Notes: generated by a model from the letters alone, not told the origin. DNA of 64,000 nt from Prauserella flavalba (GCF_003202235.1 NZ_MASU01000016.1:56157-120156); one strand, 5' to 3'. Positions 55,012 through 63,944 are shown, counted from the stretch's first letter. Translations and numbers: made by a program.

Positions 55012-55803
55012 GTGACGGTTCCGCCCCACCCAGGCCAGCCCGATCCGGGCAGGCCCAACCCCTACGGCCCACCGCCGACGGGCCAGCCTCCCGCGTACGG
55101 CCAGCCACCCCAGTACCCGCAGCAGCCGGGCCGGCCGTACCCGCAGCAACCCGGTCAGCCGCCGCAGTACCCGCAGCAGCCCGGGTACGGGCAGTACCCG
55201 CCGCCGGGCCAGCCGGGGTACGGCCAGCAGCAGGGCGCCTACGGCACCCCGCCGCTGCAGCCCGCGCCGTTCGGCGACCCGCCGCCCCCGCCGAAGAAGC
55301 GCAGGCTCTGGCTTCGGGTCGGCGTGCCCGCCGTCGTGCTGGTACTCCTCGGGCTCGGCGCGATCGTCAGGAACCTCCCGCTGGGCGGCTGGAGCGCTGA
55401 GGAGGGCGAGTGCCTCAGCGTCCCCGAGTTCTCGATGAGGGCGCAGGAGAACCCCGAGAAGGTCGACTGCGCCGACCCCGAGGCCAACGTGAAGGTGGCC
55501 GTGCGCCTGACCGACGGCGGCAGCTGCCCCCAGGGCGACTACGACTACCTCGCCCTCTCCGACATCAAGCTCTGCCTCATGCTCAACGCGAAGGCCGGTG
55601 AGTGCTGGGCCAACGTCACCTCGCAGACCAAGGGCTACGCGCGGGTGCCCTGCACGGATCCCACCGCCGAGATCCGGATCGTCAAGGTCGTCGAGGGCCA
55701 GACCGACCCGGCCAAGGCGTGCGCCGGCACCGAGGCCGCCACGGGGGCGGTCTACACCAAACCGCCCACCGTGGTCTGCCTGGCACAGCCCAAGTCCGCT
55801 TAG
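55012..55803 (+). CDS. Proline-rich membrane protein with LppU-like external domain
   Basis: A 263-residue bitopic protein. Residues 1-98 are Pro, Gln, Tyr and Gly repeats (YPQQPGQPPQYPQQPGYGQY type). A basic KKRRLWLR precedes one helix (VGVPAVVLVLLGLGAIV), then an external domain of about 140 residues with six or more cysteines (EGECLSVPEF, DCADPEANVK, GGSCPQGDYDYL, CLMLNAKAGECW, RVPCTDP, KACAGT), likely disulfide-linked, recalling the LppU/SCO3897-type family. Function unknown. GTG 55012 with GAGG six bases upstream is used; other starts 9-21 bases earlier exist. Confidence 0.78.
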   Translation: MTVPPHPGQPDPGRPNPYGPPPTGQPPAYGQPPQYPQQPGRPYPQQPGQPPQYPQQPGYGQYPPPGQPGYGQQQGAYGTPPLQPAPFGDPPPPPKKRRLWLRVGVPAVVLVLLGLGAIVRNLPLGGWSAEEGECLSVPEFSMRAQENPEKVDCADPEANVKVAVRLTDGGSCPQGDYDYLALSDIKLCLMLNAKAGECWANVTSQTKGYARVPCTDPTAEIRIVKVVEGQTDPAKACAGTEAATGAVYTKPPTVVCLAQPKSA

Positions 55804-55806
55804 CCG

Positions 55807-57027
55807 TCAGTTCAGCCGCTCGAGCACCATCGCCATGCCCTGGCCGCCGCCGACGCACATCGTCTCGAGGCCGAACTGCTTGTCGTGGTGCTGCAGCGAG
55901 TTGATCAGCGTCGACGTGATCCGCGCGCCGGTCATCCCGAAGGGGTGGCCAACCGCGATCGCGCCGCCGTTGACGTTGAGCCGCTCGATGTCGATGCCCA
56001 GGTCACGGTAGGACGGGATCACCTGCGCGGCGAACGCCTCGTTGATCTCGACGAGATCGATGTCGCCGATGCCGAGCCCGGCCCTCGCGAGCGCCTGCTT
56101 GGACGCCTCGACCGGCCCGTAGCCCATGATCTCCGGCGAGAGGCCCGAGACGCCCGTGGACACGATGCGGGCCAGCGGCGTGACGCCCAGCTCCTTGGCC
56201 TTCGTGTCGCTCATGATCACCACGGCGGCGGCGCCGTCGTTGAGCGGGCAGCAGTTGCCCGCGGTGACGCGGCCGTCGGGCCGGAACACCGGCTTGAGCC
56301 CGGCGACGCCCTCCAGCGTCACGCCCGGGCGAGGGCCGTCGTCCTTCGCCACGACCGTGCCGTCCGGCAGCGTCACCGGGGTGATGTCCTTGGCCCAGAA
56401 GCCGTCGGCGATGGCCTTCTCGGCGAGGTTTTGCGAGCGCACGCCGAATTCGTCCATCTCCTCGCGCGTGACGCCCTTGAGCCGCGCCAGGTTCTCGGCG
56501 GTCTGGCCCATCGCGATGTAGATGTCGGGGACGTCGCCGTTCTCCCTCGGGTCGGTCCAGGTGTCGGAGCCCTGCTCGGCGACCTTCGCGGTGCGCGCCT
56601 CGGCGTCGGCGAACAGCGGGTTGTGCGTGTCGGGCCACGAGTCGGAGCTGCCCTTCGCGAAGCGCGACACGGTCTCCACACCCGCGGAGATGAACACGTC
56701 GCCCTCGCCGGCCTTGATGGCGTGCAGCGCCATGCGCGTGGTCTGCAGGCTCGACGAGCAGTAGCGGGTGATGGTGCAGCCGGGCAGGTGGTCGTAGCCG
56801 AGCTGCACGGCCACGACGCGGCCCATGTTGAACCCGGACTCACCGCCGGGCAGGCCGCAGCCGAGCATCAGGTCGTCGATGTCGGCGGGGTCGAGCTGGG
56901 GAACCTTGTCGAGCGCGGCCCGCACCATCTGCGTGGCGAGGTCGTCGGGCCGGAGGTCCACCAGCGAACCCTTGCCGGCCCTGCCGATGGGCGAGCGGGC
57001 GACAGAGACGATCACGGCTTCGGGCAT
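55807..57027 (-). CDS. Acetyl-CoA acetyltransferase (thiolase), FadA-like
   Basis: A 406-residue thiolase joining or cleaving acyl-CoA in fatty-acid turnover. Catalytic residues are intact: Cys90 in TITRYCSSSLQTTRMAL, the NEAFAAQ motif, His in GGAIAVGHPFGMTGAR and the second Cys in CVGGGQGMAM. ATG 57027 has AAGGAG with good spacing. In M. tuberculosis fadA3 lies close to cbs-pra-metB, and the same order is kept here. An operator-like palindrome lies 29 bases upstream, suggesting control by a TetR regulator sensing acyl-CoA. It converges on the proline-rich protein gene with 3 bp between stops. Confidence 0.94.
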   Translation of the reverse strand: MPEAVIVSVARSPIGRAGKGSLVDLRPDDLATQMVRAALDKVPQLDPADIDDLMLGCGLPGGESGFNMGRVVAVQLGYDHLPGCTITRYCSSSLQTTRMALHAIKAGEGDVFISAGVETVSRFAKGSSDSWPDTHNPLFADAEARTAKVAEQGSDTWTDPRENGDVPDIYIAMGQTAENLARLKGVTREEMDEFGVRSQNLAEKAIADGFWAKDITPVTLPDGTVVAKDDGPRPGVTLEGVAGLKPVFRPDGRVTAGNCCPLNDGAAAVVIMSDTKAKELGVTPLARIVSTGVSGLSPEIMGYGPVEASKQALARAGLGIGDIDLVEINEAFAAQVIPSYRDLGIDIERLNVNGGAIAVGHPFGMTGARITSTLINSLQHHDKQFGLETMCVGGGQGMAMVLERLN

Positions 57028-57055
57028 GGTGCGTACTCCTTTGCACGACGACGAC

Positions 57056-57069
57056 TAAGCGAGCGCTCA
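57056..57069. promoter_or_regulatory. Operator-like palindrome upstream of thiolase gene
   Basis: TAAGCGAGCGCTCA reads TnAGCG-AG-CGCTnA, symmetric except at the two central and one outer pair. It lies 29 bases before the thiolase ATG. Similar AGCGNNCGCT half-site pairs are typical of TetR-type control of acyl-CoA genes; the regulator is unknown. Confidence 0.4.
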
Positions 57070-57096
57070 GCTCACCTTTCATCCTGCATCCTGACA

Positions 57097-57180
57097 GCAG
57101 TGAAGGCCACCCTGGCTGCGTTGAGTGCAGTGAAGGCCACCTTCACTGCGTTGAACACAGTGAAGGTGGCCTTCACTGCA
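57097..57180. repeat. Intergenic palindromic repeat, copies 5a (half) and 5b (23-bp stem)
   Basis: A half element, GCAGTGAAGGCCACC at 57097-57111 without a partner arm, is followed by a full element whose arms 57126-57148 and 57158-57180 pair over 23 bp around CGTTGAACA. The stem is longer than elsewhere because the CACTG next to the loop is also paired. It lies just beyond the 3' end of the 5'-nucleotidase gene. Confidence 0.92.
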
Positions 57181-57184
57181 TGGG

Positions 57185-59029
57185 CTACAGGGCGACGATC
57201 CGGCCCGTACCGCCCACCGGGTACTGCGCGGAGGTGACCGCGCCGCCGAGGCCGTCGGTCAGGTAGTCCTGCAGCGCCTGCTGGTAGGTGGTGCCGACCG
57301 GGGTGAACGGCAGGCCCTCGAACGGGTAACCGTCGCCGCCGCGGGCGGAGAAGTCGTTCGTGGCGATCGAGACGGGCGGGCCGTCCACGACCACGCCGTC
57401 CCGCACGAGCACCGTGCCGTCCTCCAGCACGACGTCGCGGACCCGCTCGCCGGGCGTGACGATCGTGTTGGTGCCCTCCCGCACGACCTGGGCCGTGCGC
57501 GTGACGTCGTAGGTGAACGACACCCCGGACACCTGCATGAACTGGCCCGCGGCGCCGGGTGCCGCGGCGACACCACGTTCGAGCAGCTGGCGGAACACTG
57601 TGCGCGGCACGTCCGGCACCACGGCCACGAAGTTCGCGAACGGCGCCACCTCGTACGTGTTGAGCGCCGTGATGTCCCCGGCGGGCAGCGTCGAGTCGTT
57701 GCGGATGCCGCCGCCGTTCTGGATGCCCACCTGCGGCGGCGTCACGCCGTACTCCGCGGCGCGCTGCTGACCGGCCCAGCGCAGGCTGTCGGCCACCAGG
57801 TCCCCGAGGTTGGTCTCGCGTGAGCGGACGTCGTTGCGCACGCCGTTGAGCGGCACCTCGCTCGTCGCCACCACCGTCTCGGCCAGCGACTCCAGGTGCT
57901 CCGCGACCGGCTTCTCCACCTCGGCGCGCACGCGCGGGTCGCCCGCCACCGCGTCGGGGCCGACGCCGGACACGCGGACCGGGCCGGTCTGCTCGTCGTC
58001 GACGCCGACGACCTCGCCGCGCCGGTTGAAGTTGAGCACCAGCCTGCCGATGTACTTGTAGTCGCCCGTCGTGGTCACCACGGGCACCGGCCGGCCGGTC
58101 TTGTCGTTCGCGTACAGCGGGAAGCCACGCTCGGCGACATCGCCCGGGATGAGCCGGTCCCCTGGCCCGGCGAGGATCTCGCCGCCACCCGCGCCCACCA
58201 CGGCGTCGACGCCCGACAACTGCGGCACCAGCGCCAGCTCGTTGTCGATGTCCTGCAGGTGGCTCACGAGGATGACCTTGTCGATGCCGCGCCTGGCGAA
58301 GTCCGCCGCGAGGCCGTTGGCGATCCCGGCGAGGTCACCGCTCACCTCGACGCCGCGGGGACTGGAGATCGCGGGCAGCTCCGGCGTGGTCAGCCCGATC
58401 ATGCCGATGCGCTGGCCCGAGGAGCGAAGGACCTTGCTGCGCACGATCGTCCCGTCCTGCGCGTACGCGTCCAGCACGGGCTCGCCGGAGACGTCGAGGT
58501 TGGCGCTGACGAAGTCGAGTGAACCGCCGAAGCTCTCGATGAACTGGCCGAACACGTCCGGCCCGAAGTCGAACTCGTGGTTGCCGATCGCGCTGGCGTC
58601 GTAGCCGATGCCCTCCACCGCGAGCGCGTCGTAGAACGGCACGCCGTTCTCGAGGCTCGCCGAGAACTCGGGTCCGGCCAGGTAGTTGTCGCCGCCGGAG
58701 AGGGTCACCTCGCCACGCCACGGTGCCTGGCCGCGCCTCGGCTTGCCGGTGGTGGCCTCCTGGCGAAGGTCGTCCATGAGCGTCGCGACGCGCGAGGGGC
58801 TGCCGTACGGGTTCGCCCCGCCGTCGAGGATCGGGCCCTCGTCGGTGCCGTCGCCCGCGACGCCGAGCAGCGCGGACTCCATGTCGTTGGTGAAGAGCAC
58901 GCTGAGCGTGAAGACCGGGAACCGGTCGTGGCCCCCGGCCGAGGCCGGCGCGCCCGTGGTGACGAGCAGTGCGCCTGCGAGCGCGGTGGTGACCGCCGCC
59001 CGCACGCGGTGTTTCCGTAGGGATCTCAC
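57185..59029 (-). CDS. Secreted 5'-nucleotidase/UshA-family phosphoesterase
   Basis: A 614-residue exported enzyme. Signal peptide RSLRKHRVRAAVTTALAGAL ends at APASAGG. The N-terminal metallophosphatase domain shows LFTNDMESALL, LSGGDNYLAGPEF, AIGNHEFDFGPDVF and VILVSHLQDIDNE; the first and last motifs deviate slightly from the usual DxH and GHxH forms, so metal binding should be checked. The C-terminal 5_nucleotid_C domain has ETNLGDLVADSLRWAGQQ, VGIQNGGGIRNDSTLPAGDI and ATNDFSARGGDGYPF. GTG 59029 is set by GAGGAG upstream and by the signal peptide. Divergent from cbs. Confidence 0.9.
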   Translation of the reverse strand: MRSLRKHRVRAAVTTALAGALLVTTGAPASAGGHDRFPVFTLSVLFTNDMESALLGVAGDGTDEGPILDGGANPYGSPSRVATLMDDLRQEATTGKPRRGQAPWRGEVTLSGGDNYLAGPEFSASLENGVPFYDALAVEGIGYDASAIGNHEFDFGPDVFGQFIESFGGSLDFVSANLDVSGEPVLDAYAQDGTIVRSKVLRSSGQRIGMIGLTTPELPAISSPRGVEVSGDLAGIANGLAADFARRGIDKVILVSHLQDIDNELALVPQLSGVDAVVGAGGGEILAGPGDRLIPGDVAERGFPLYANDKTGRPVPVVTTTGDYKYIGRLVLNFNRRGEVVGVDDEQTGPVRVSGVGPDAVAGDPRVRAEVEKPVAEHLESLAETVVATSEVPLNGVRNDVRSRETNLGDLVADSLRWAGQQRAAEYGVTPPQVGIQNGGGIRNDSTLPAGDITALNTYEVAPFANFVAVVPDVPRTVFRQLLERGVAAAPGAAGQFMQVSGVSFTYDVTRTAQVVREGTNTIVTPGERVRDVVLEDGTVLVRDGVVVDGPPVSIATNDFSARGGDGYPFEGLPFTPVGTTYQQALQDYLTDGLGGAVTSAQYPVGGTGRIVAL

Positions 59030-59153
59030 GGTGTCGCTCCTCGCGAGTTCACTCGAACGTATGACCCGGAGAGCTAAGCACAGCGGTCCTATTCGGACAA
59101 TGCGGCTCGCCCGCGCCGGTGTCGGGTCGCCCCGCACTGTTTACGCTGATGAC

Positions 59154-60533
59154 ATGGAATACGCCGAACACGTCATCGACCTCGTTGGCGACACCCCGCT
59201 GGTCAAGCTGGGCACCCTGACCGAGGGCCTGAGCCCGCTCGTGCTGGCCAAGGTCGAGTACCTCAACCCCGGCGGCAGCGTGAAGGACCGCATCGCGCTG
59301 CGCATGGTGGAAGCGGCCGAGGCCTCGGGAGAGCTGCGGCCCGGCGGCACGATCGTGGAGCCCACCTCCGGCAACACCGGTGTCGGGCTCGCGATGGTCG
59401 CCCAGCGCAAGGGCTACAAGTGCGTGTTCGTGTGCCCCGACAAGGTCAGCGAGGACAAGCGCAACGTCCTCAAGGCCTACGGGGCGGAGGTCGTGGTGTG
59501 CCCGACCGCCGTGCCGCCGGAGCACCCGGAGTCCTACTACAGCGTCTCCGACCGGCTCGTCACCGAGATCGAAGGCGCCTGGAAGCCCAATCAGTACGCC
59601 AACCCGCAGAACCCGGAGAGCCACTACCTCTCGACCGGGCCGGAGATCTGGCGGCAGACCGACGGCAAGATCACCCACTTCGTCGCAGGCGTCGGCACGG
59701 GCGGCACCATCTCGGGCACGGGGCGCTACCTCAAGGAGGTCTCGGACGGCAAGGTGCAGGTCGTGGGCGCCGACCCCGAGGGCTCGGTGTACTCGGGCGG
59801 CACCGGCAGGCCCTACCTCGTCGAGGGCGTCGGCGAGGACTTCTGGCCGACGACCTACGACCGCGACATCGCCGACGAGATCATCGCGATCTCCGACGCC
59901 GACTCCTTCCACACCACGCGGCGCCTGGCCAGCGAGGAGGGCCTGCTCGTCGGCGGATCGTGCGGCATGGCGGTCGCGGCGGCGCTGCGGCTCGCGAAGC
60001 GCCTCGGCCCCGACGCGAAGGACGCCGTGATCGTGGTGCTGCTGCCCGACGGCGGCCGCGGCTACCTGGGCAAGGTGTTCAACGACGCGTGGATGTCGTC
60101 CTACGGCCTGCTGCCGCCCGACTCCTCCGGCGCGACGGTCGGCGACGTGCTGCGCCGCAAGAGCGGCGGCCTGCCCGACCTGGTGCACACCCACCCGAAC
60201 GAGACGGTGGCCGAGGCGGTGTCGATCCTGCGCGAGTTCGGCGTCAGCCAGATGCCCGTGGTGAGCGCGGAGCCGCCGGTGATGGCCGCCGAGGTGGTGG
60301 GCGCCGTCAACGAGCGGGACCTGCTCGACGCGCTGTTCACCGGCAAGGCCGCGCTCGCCGACCGCCTCGAGGCGCACATGTCGCCGCCGCTGCCGACGAT
60401 CGGCGCAGGGGAGCAGGTCGGCTCGGCCATGAAGGCGCTGACCTCGGCGGATGGTGCGCTCGTGCTCGAAGGGGGCAAGCCGGCGGGGGTGGTGACGCGC
60501 CAGGACCTGCTTGCGTTCCTTTCGGGGCATTAG
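59154..60533 (+). CDS. cbs: Cystathionine beta-synthase
   Basis: PLP enzyme joining serine and homocysteine to cystathionine. The 459-residue protein has the PLP lysine at 44 in YLNPGGSVKDRIAL, EPTSGNTGVGLAMV, the GTGGTISGTGRYLKE phosphate loop, and after residue 335 a pair of CBS domains (VAEAVSILREFGVSQMPVVS and GSAMKALTSADGALVLEGGK), which in related enzymes bind adenosyl compounds. Order cbs-pra-metB equals Rv1077-Rv1079. ATG 59154 has TACGCT 6 bases upstream (leaderless). With the metB-type enzyme it could run transsulfuration. Confidence 0.96.
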   Translation: MEYAEHVIDLVGDTPLVKLGTLTEGLSPLVLAKVEYLNPGGSVKDRIALRMVEAAEASGELRPGGTIVEPTSGNTGVGLAMVAQRKGYKCVFVCPDKVSEDKRNVLKAYGAEVVVCPTAVPPEHPESYYSVSDRLVTEIEGAWKPNQYANPQNPESHYLSTGPEIWRQTDGKITHFVAGVGTGGTISGTGRYLKEVSDGKVQVVGADPEGSVYSGGTGRPYLVEGVGEDFWPTTYDRDIADEIIAISDADSFHTTRRLASEEGLLVGGSCGMAVAAALRLAKRLGPDAKDAVIVVLLPDGGRGYLGKVFNDAWMSSYGLLPPDSSGATVGDVLRRKSGGLPDLVHTHPNETVAEAVSILREFGVSQMPVVSAEPPVMAAEVVGAVNERDLLDALFTGKAALADRLEAHMSPPLPTIGAGEQVGSAMKALTSADGALVLEGGKPAGVVTRQDLLAFLSGH

Positions 60534-60659
60534 AAGTCGGACAAGTCTCATCGTGTGCCGGATCTGGGGCGTTACGAGCGATCCGGAGACACATCCGATA
60601 GCGTGTGCGCGAGCGAAAATCATCAAGCAAGGTCCGTGTCAAGGGGGTTCAAGACCCAC

Positions 60660-62057
60660 ATGAGTGCTCCGCAGCCACCGAACCAGCCCTGGGGCGGCGG
60701 GCAGCAGCCGCCGCAGGGCCCTCCAAGTGGCCCCAACCCACAACAAGACAGCCCGTTCGGTTCCTCGGAGCCGACTCAGGTCGTGCAGCCGGGGCAGCAG
60801 CCCCAGCAGCCGGCCCAGGGGGATCAGCAGTTCGGTGAAGGCCCGGAGCCGACTCAGGTCGTCCAGCCGGTCCAGCAGCAGGGCGAAGGGCCCGGCGCCG
60901 AGTCGACTCAGCTGGTGCCGCCCGGTTCGCAGCCCCCGCCCGCCATCCCGTACGCGCCGCCGCCGAGCGCGGCCGACAACCCCGCCGCGGTGAACCCGCA
61001 GCAGGGCTTCGGTCAGCAGCCCGGTGGCTTCGGCCAGCCGCAGCAGCCGCAGGGCTTCGGTGCCCCGCAGCAGCCGCAGCAGGGCTTCGGTCAGCCCGGC
61101 GGGTTCGACCCCGCTCAGGGCCAGGGCGGTTTCGGCGGACCGCCGCCTCCCGGACCTTTCGGCGCTCCTCCGCCCGGTGCGGCTCCCTTCGGCGCTCCCG
61201 CCGGTGGCGGCGGTGGCGGCAACAAGATGTTCGCGTGGATCGCGGGCGGCCTCGTCGCCGTCCTCGGCATCGTCACGGCGATCCTGGCGATCACGCTGCT
61301 CTCCGACCTCAGCGGCGGTGGTGGCTCCGAGGACGACCTGGTCTCGATGTGTGTCGAGCAGAGCGGCCAGAGCGAGGACCAGTGCCGTCAGTACATCGAG
61401 CAGGCCGGTGGCGCTGACGCCGTCAACGCGCAGATCGAGAGCGCGGCCGCCGAGGTGCCGGGTCACATCACGTTCTACCTGATCATGATGCTGGTGGGTG
61501 GCGTCGTGGCGCTCGCCGCGGGCGTGCTGCACGCGCTTGTCGACCGGATCGGCGCGAACCTGAGGAAGCTCATTCCGTACCTGGCGATCGCGGGCGGCTT
61601 CCTGGCGCTGCTCTTCTCCATCCTCCTGATGGCCGAGGGCGGTGACCCGCCGACGCGGATCATCTTCACCCTGATCATGGGCATCCTCATCCTGGCCGTC
61701 GGCGTGGTCGCGGTGCTGCCGCAGACGGCGCAGTACGTCGGCCTCGGTGGCGGTTCCGGTGGCCCTGGCGGCCCTGGTGGCTTCGGTGGTCCCGGTGGTC
61801 CCGGCGGCTTCGGCCAGCCCGGTGGGTTCGGCCCGCCGAGCCAGCCGGGCGGCTTCCCGCAGCAGGGTCCGCCCCAGGGCTTCGGCCAGCCAGGAGGCCC
61901 GAACCCGTCCAGCGGTGGCTTCCCCCAGCCGGGCCAGCCCGGCGGGTTCGGTCAGCCCCCGCAGCAGCCGGGTGGCTTCGGTCAGCCCCCGCAGGGCCCG
62001 CCTCCCGGGCAGCCCGGCGGATACGGCCAGCCCGGCCAGCCGCCGCAGCAGTGGTGA
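60660..62057 (+). CDS. pra: Proline-rich membrane protein, Pra-like
   Basis: A 465-residue protein at the place of the M. tuberculosis proline-rich antigen. Residues 1-185 are low complexity (GFGQPQQPQGFGAPQQPQQG type). Four membrane helices follow: MFAWIAGGLVAVLGIVTAIL, FYLIMMLVGGVVALAAGVLH, PYLAIAGGFLALLFSILLMA and IIFTLIMGILILAVGVVAVL, with an external loop carrying two cysteines (SMCVEQSG, DQCRQYI). The last 110 residues are again Gly/Pro/Gln/Phe repeats, so both cytosolic ends are disordered. ATG 60660 follows AAGGGGG. Function unknown; repeat lengths invite slippage. A terminator follows. Confidence 0.85.
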   Translation: MSAPQPPNQPWGGGQQPPQGPPSGPNPQQDSPFGSSEPTQVVQPGQQPQQPAQGDQQFGEGPEPTQVVQPVQQQGEGPGAESTQLVPPGSQPPPAIPYAPPPSAADNPAAVNPQQGFGQQPGGFGQPQQPQGFGAPQQPQQGFGQPGGFDPAQGQGGFGGPPPPGPFGAPPPGAAPFGAPAGGGGGGNKMFAWIAGGLVAVLGIVTAILAITLLSDLSGGGGSEDDLVSMCVEQSGQSEDQCRQYIEQAGGADAVNAQIESAAAEVPGHITFYLIMMLVGGVVALAAGVLHALVDRIGANLRKLIPYLAIAGGFLALLFSILLMAEGGDPPTRIIFTLIMGILILAVGVVAVLPQTAQYVGLGGGSGGPGGPGGFGGPGGPGGFGQPGGFGPPSQPGGFPQQGPPQGFGQPGGPNPSSGGFPQPGQPGGFGQPPQQPGGFGQPPQGPPPGQPGGYGQPGQPPQQW

Positions 62058-62074
62058 CGAACTGAACTGAGGAT

Positions 62075-62103
62075 GATGCCCCCGGTCTCTGGCCGGGGGC
62101 ATC
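62075..62103 (+). terminator. Intrinsic terminator after pra
   Basis: GATGCCCCCGG (62075-62085) pairs with CCGGGGGCATC (62093-62103), loop TCTCTGG, followed by GTCTTTGTG. It lies 17 bp past the pra stop. Confidence 0.85.
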
Positions 62104-62127
62104 GTCTTTGTGCGACCTTGGTGCGCG

Positions 62128-62631
62128 ATGAGCCAGCCGAGCCTGCCGCAGTACCCGGGGCCGTACCCGCACCAGCCGTACGGCGATCCGCCGCAGCCGC
62201 CCGCACACCGGGGTACGGCCGTCGCCGCCTCGGTCCTCGCCCTCGTCGGTGCCGCCGTGCACCTGCTCGGTGTCCTCGCGCTGTTCAGCCGCATCGACGT
62301 GGTCTCCCGGTCTCCGTTCGCGCTGACCAGCCTGGTCGCCAACGTCGTGCTCGCCGGGCTCCTGCTGCCGGGTGCGATCCTGCTGCTCCAGCGCAAGGTG
62401 GCCGGTCAGGTGCTGGTCGCCACCGGTGCGGGTTTCGCCGTCGTGTACTTCGCGTTCATGGTGCTCGCCGGGTTCGCCGCGCGCCTGTCGCTGAACGGCG
62501 AGCTGGACAGCAGGAGCGTGGGCTACAGCTCCGCGCGTGTTCTGGTCGTGTGCCTGCCCGCGATCGTCACGCTCGTGCTGGCGGTCATCGCCCCCACCCG
62601 CCGGTGGGTACGCCAGCGGCGGGCCTGGTGA
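62128..62631 (+). CDS. Small multi-pass membrane protein with Pro/Tyr-rich N-terminus
   Basis: A 167-residue protein. Residues 1-30 (SQPSLPQYPGPYPHQPYGDP) are Pro/Tyr/Gln rich; then four membrane helices: AVAASVLALVGAAVHLLGVL, TSLVANVVLAGLLLPGAILL, VLVATGAGFAVVYFAFMVLA and VLVVCLPAIVTLVLAVIAPT. The C-terminus is basic (RRWVRQRRAW). Not recognised by function; it resembles the N-terminal design of the two nearby proline-rich membrane proteins. ATG 62128 is the only start beginning at the repeat segment. Confidence 0.75.
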   Translation: MSQPSLPQYPGPYPHQPYGDPPQPPAHRGTAVAASVLALVGAAVHLLGVLALFSRIDVVSRSPFALTSLVANVVLAGLLLPGAILLLQRKVAGQVLVATGAGFAVVYFAFMVLAGFAARLSLNGELDSRSVGYSSARVLVVCLPAIVTLVLAVIAPTRRWVRQRRAW

Positions 62632-62651
62632 CGCGGTCGTAGGCTGAGGGC

Positions 62652-63809
62652 ATGGTTCACGACCCCGCCGGACTCGGCTTCGAGACCCGCGCCATCCACG
62701 CAGGCCAAGAGCCGGACCCCCGCACGGGTTCGGTGATCGTGCCGATCTACCAGACCTCCACCTACGCGCAGGACGGCGTCGGCGGCACCCGCGAGGGCGA
62801 CTACGAGTATTCGCGCACCGCCAACCCCACCCGTACCGCGCTGGAGGAGGCGCTCGCGGCACTGGAGGGCGCGAGGCACACCCTCGCGTTCGGCTCCGGC
62901 ATGGCAGCCAGCGACGCCGTGCTGCGCGCGACGCTGCGCCCCGGCGACCACCTGGTGCTCGGCAACGACGTGTACGGCGGCACGTTCCGCCTCATCGACA
63001 AGGTCCTGACGCAGTGGGGCGTCACCTACAGCGTCGCGCACCTGTCCGACCTCGGCGAGGTCCGCGCCGCGCTGCGGCCGGAGACCAAGCTCATCTGGTG
63101 CGAATCGCCCACCAACCCGCTGCTCGGTGTCTCCGACATCCCCGCGCTGGCCGAGGTCGCCCACGTCGGTGGCGCGCGGCTGGTCGTCGACAACACGTTC
63201 GCGACGCCGTACCTGCAGACGCCCATCGAACTGGGCGCCGACATCGTGGTGCACTCCACGACGAAGTACCTCGGCGGGCACTCCGACGTCGTCGGCGGCG
63301 CCGTGGTGACCAACTCGGACGAGCTGCGCGAGCAGCTGTTCTTCCTGCGCAACGCCTCCGGGGCGGTGCCGGGAGCGTTCGACGCGTGGCTGACGCTGCG
63401 CGGCCTGAAGACGCTGGCCGTGCGCATGGAACGGCACTGCGACAACGCCGAGCGCGTGGTCGAGGCGCTCGTGCGGCACCCGAAGGTGAGCCGCGTGTAC
63501 TACCCGGGGCTCGCCGAGCACCCCGGTCACGACGTCGCGGCGAAGCAGATGCGGCGGTTCGGCGGCATGGTGTCGTTCGACCACGCCGACGGCGAGCGGG
63601 CCGCGCTGGACGTGGCGGCGCGCACGAAGCTGTTCATCCTCGCCGAGTCGCTGGGTGGCGTCGAGTCGCTCATCGAGCACCCCGGCCGGATGACGCACGC
63701 GAGCGTGGCCGGTTCACTGCTGCAGGTGCCTGCGGAACTGGTGCGGCTCTCGGTGGGAATCGAGGACGCCCGCGACCTGGTCGCCGACCTCGAACAGGCC
63801 CTGGCCTAG
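62652..63809 (+). CDS. metB: Cystathionine gamma-synthase/lyase family PLP enzyme
   Basis: A 385-residue Cys/Met-metabolism PLP enzyme. The PLP lysine is K205 in VVHSTTKYLGGHSDVVGGAV; other family marks are YEYSRTANPTRTALEEALAA, YGGTFRLIDKVL, VDNTFATPYLQTPIELGADI and ESLGGVESLIEHPGRMTHAS. Synteny with Rv1079 (metB) supports the name, but sequence does not cleanly separate gamma-synthase from gamma-lyase; next to cbs, lyase activity would complete reverse transsulfuration to cysteine. ATG 62652 has TAGGCT 6 bases upstream (leaderless). Confidence 0.93.
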   Translation: MVHDPAGLGFETRAIHAGQEPDPRTGSVIVPIYQTSTYAQDGVGGTREGDYEYSRTANPTRTALEEALAALEGARHTLAFGSGMAASDAVLRATLRPGDHLVLGNDVYGGTFRLIDKVLTQWGVTYSVAHLSDLGEVRAALRPETKLIWCESPTNPLLGVSDIPALAEVAHVGGARLVVDNTFATPYLQTPIELGADIVVHSTTKYLGGHSDVVGGAVVTNSDELREQLFFLRNASGAVPGAFDAWLTLRGLKTLAVRMERHCDNAERVVEALVRHPKVSRVYYPGLAEHPGHDVAAKQMRRFGGMVSFDHADGERAALDVAARTKLFILAESLGGVESLIEHPGRMTHASVAGSLLQVPAELVRLSVGIEDARDLVADLEQALA

Positions 63810-63899
63810 CTAGGCCGCGTGTGACAATCCCGTTGCCGGCTGCGCGGGGCCGGCGCGGCGCTCGGTTCGTGCGGGGCGCCCGCGCCCGGGGCATGCGTT

Positions 63900-63944
63900 G
63901 GCGGAAGGCCCGAGTACGACCCGGTACGAGGGCTTCCCTCCGCC
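63900..63944 (+). terminator. Imperfect hairpin after metB
   Basis: GGCGGA (63900-63905) pairs with TCCGCC (63939-63944) and GCCC (63908-63911) with GGGC (63930-63933). It is the only structure seen between the metB stop and the window end; that stretch otherwise shows no gene. Confidence 0.4.

Noticed and set aside
62632..62651. SAM or other riboswitch upstream of metB, often expected for methionine genes
   Set aside because: Only 20 bp separate the genes and the start looks leaderless; no room for an aptamer.
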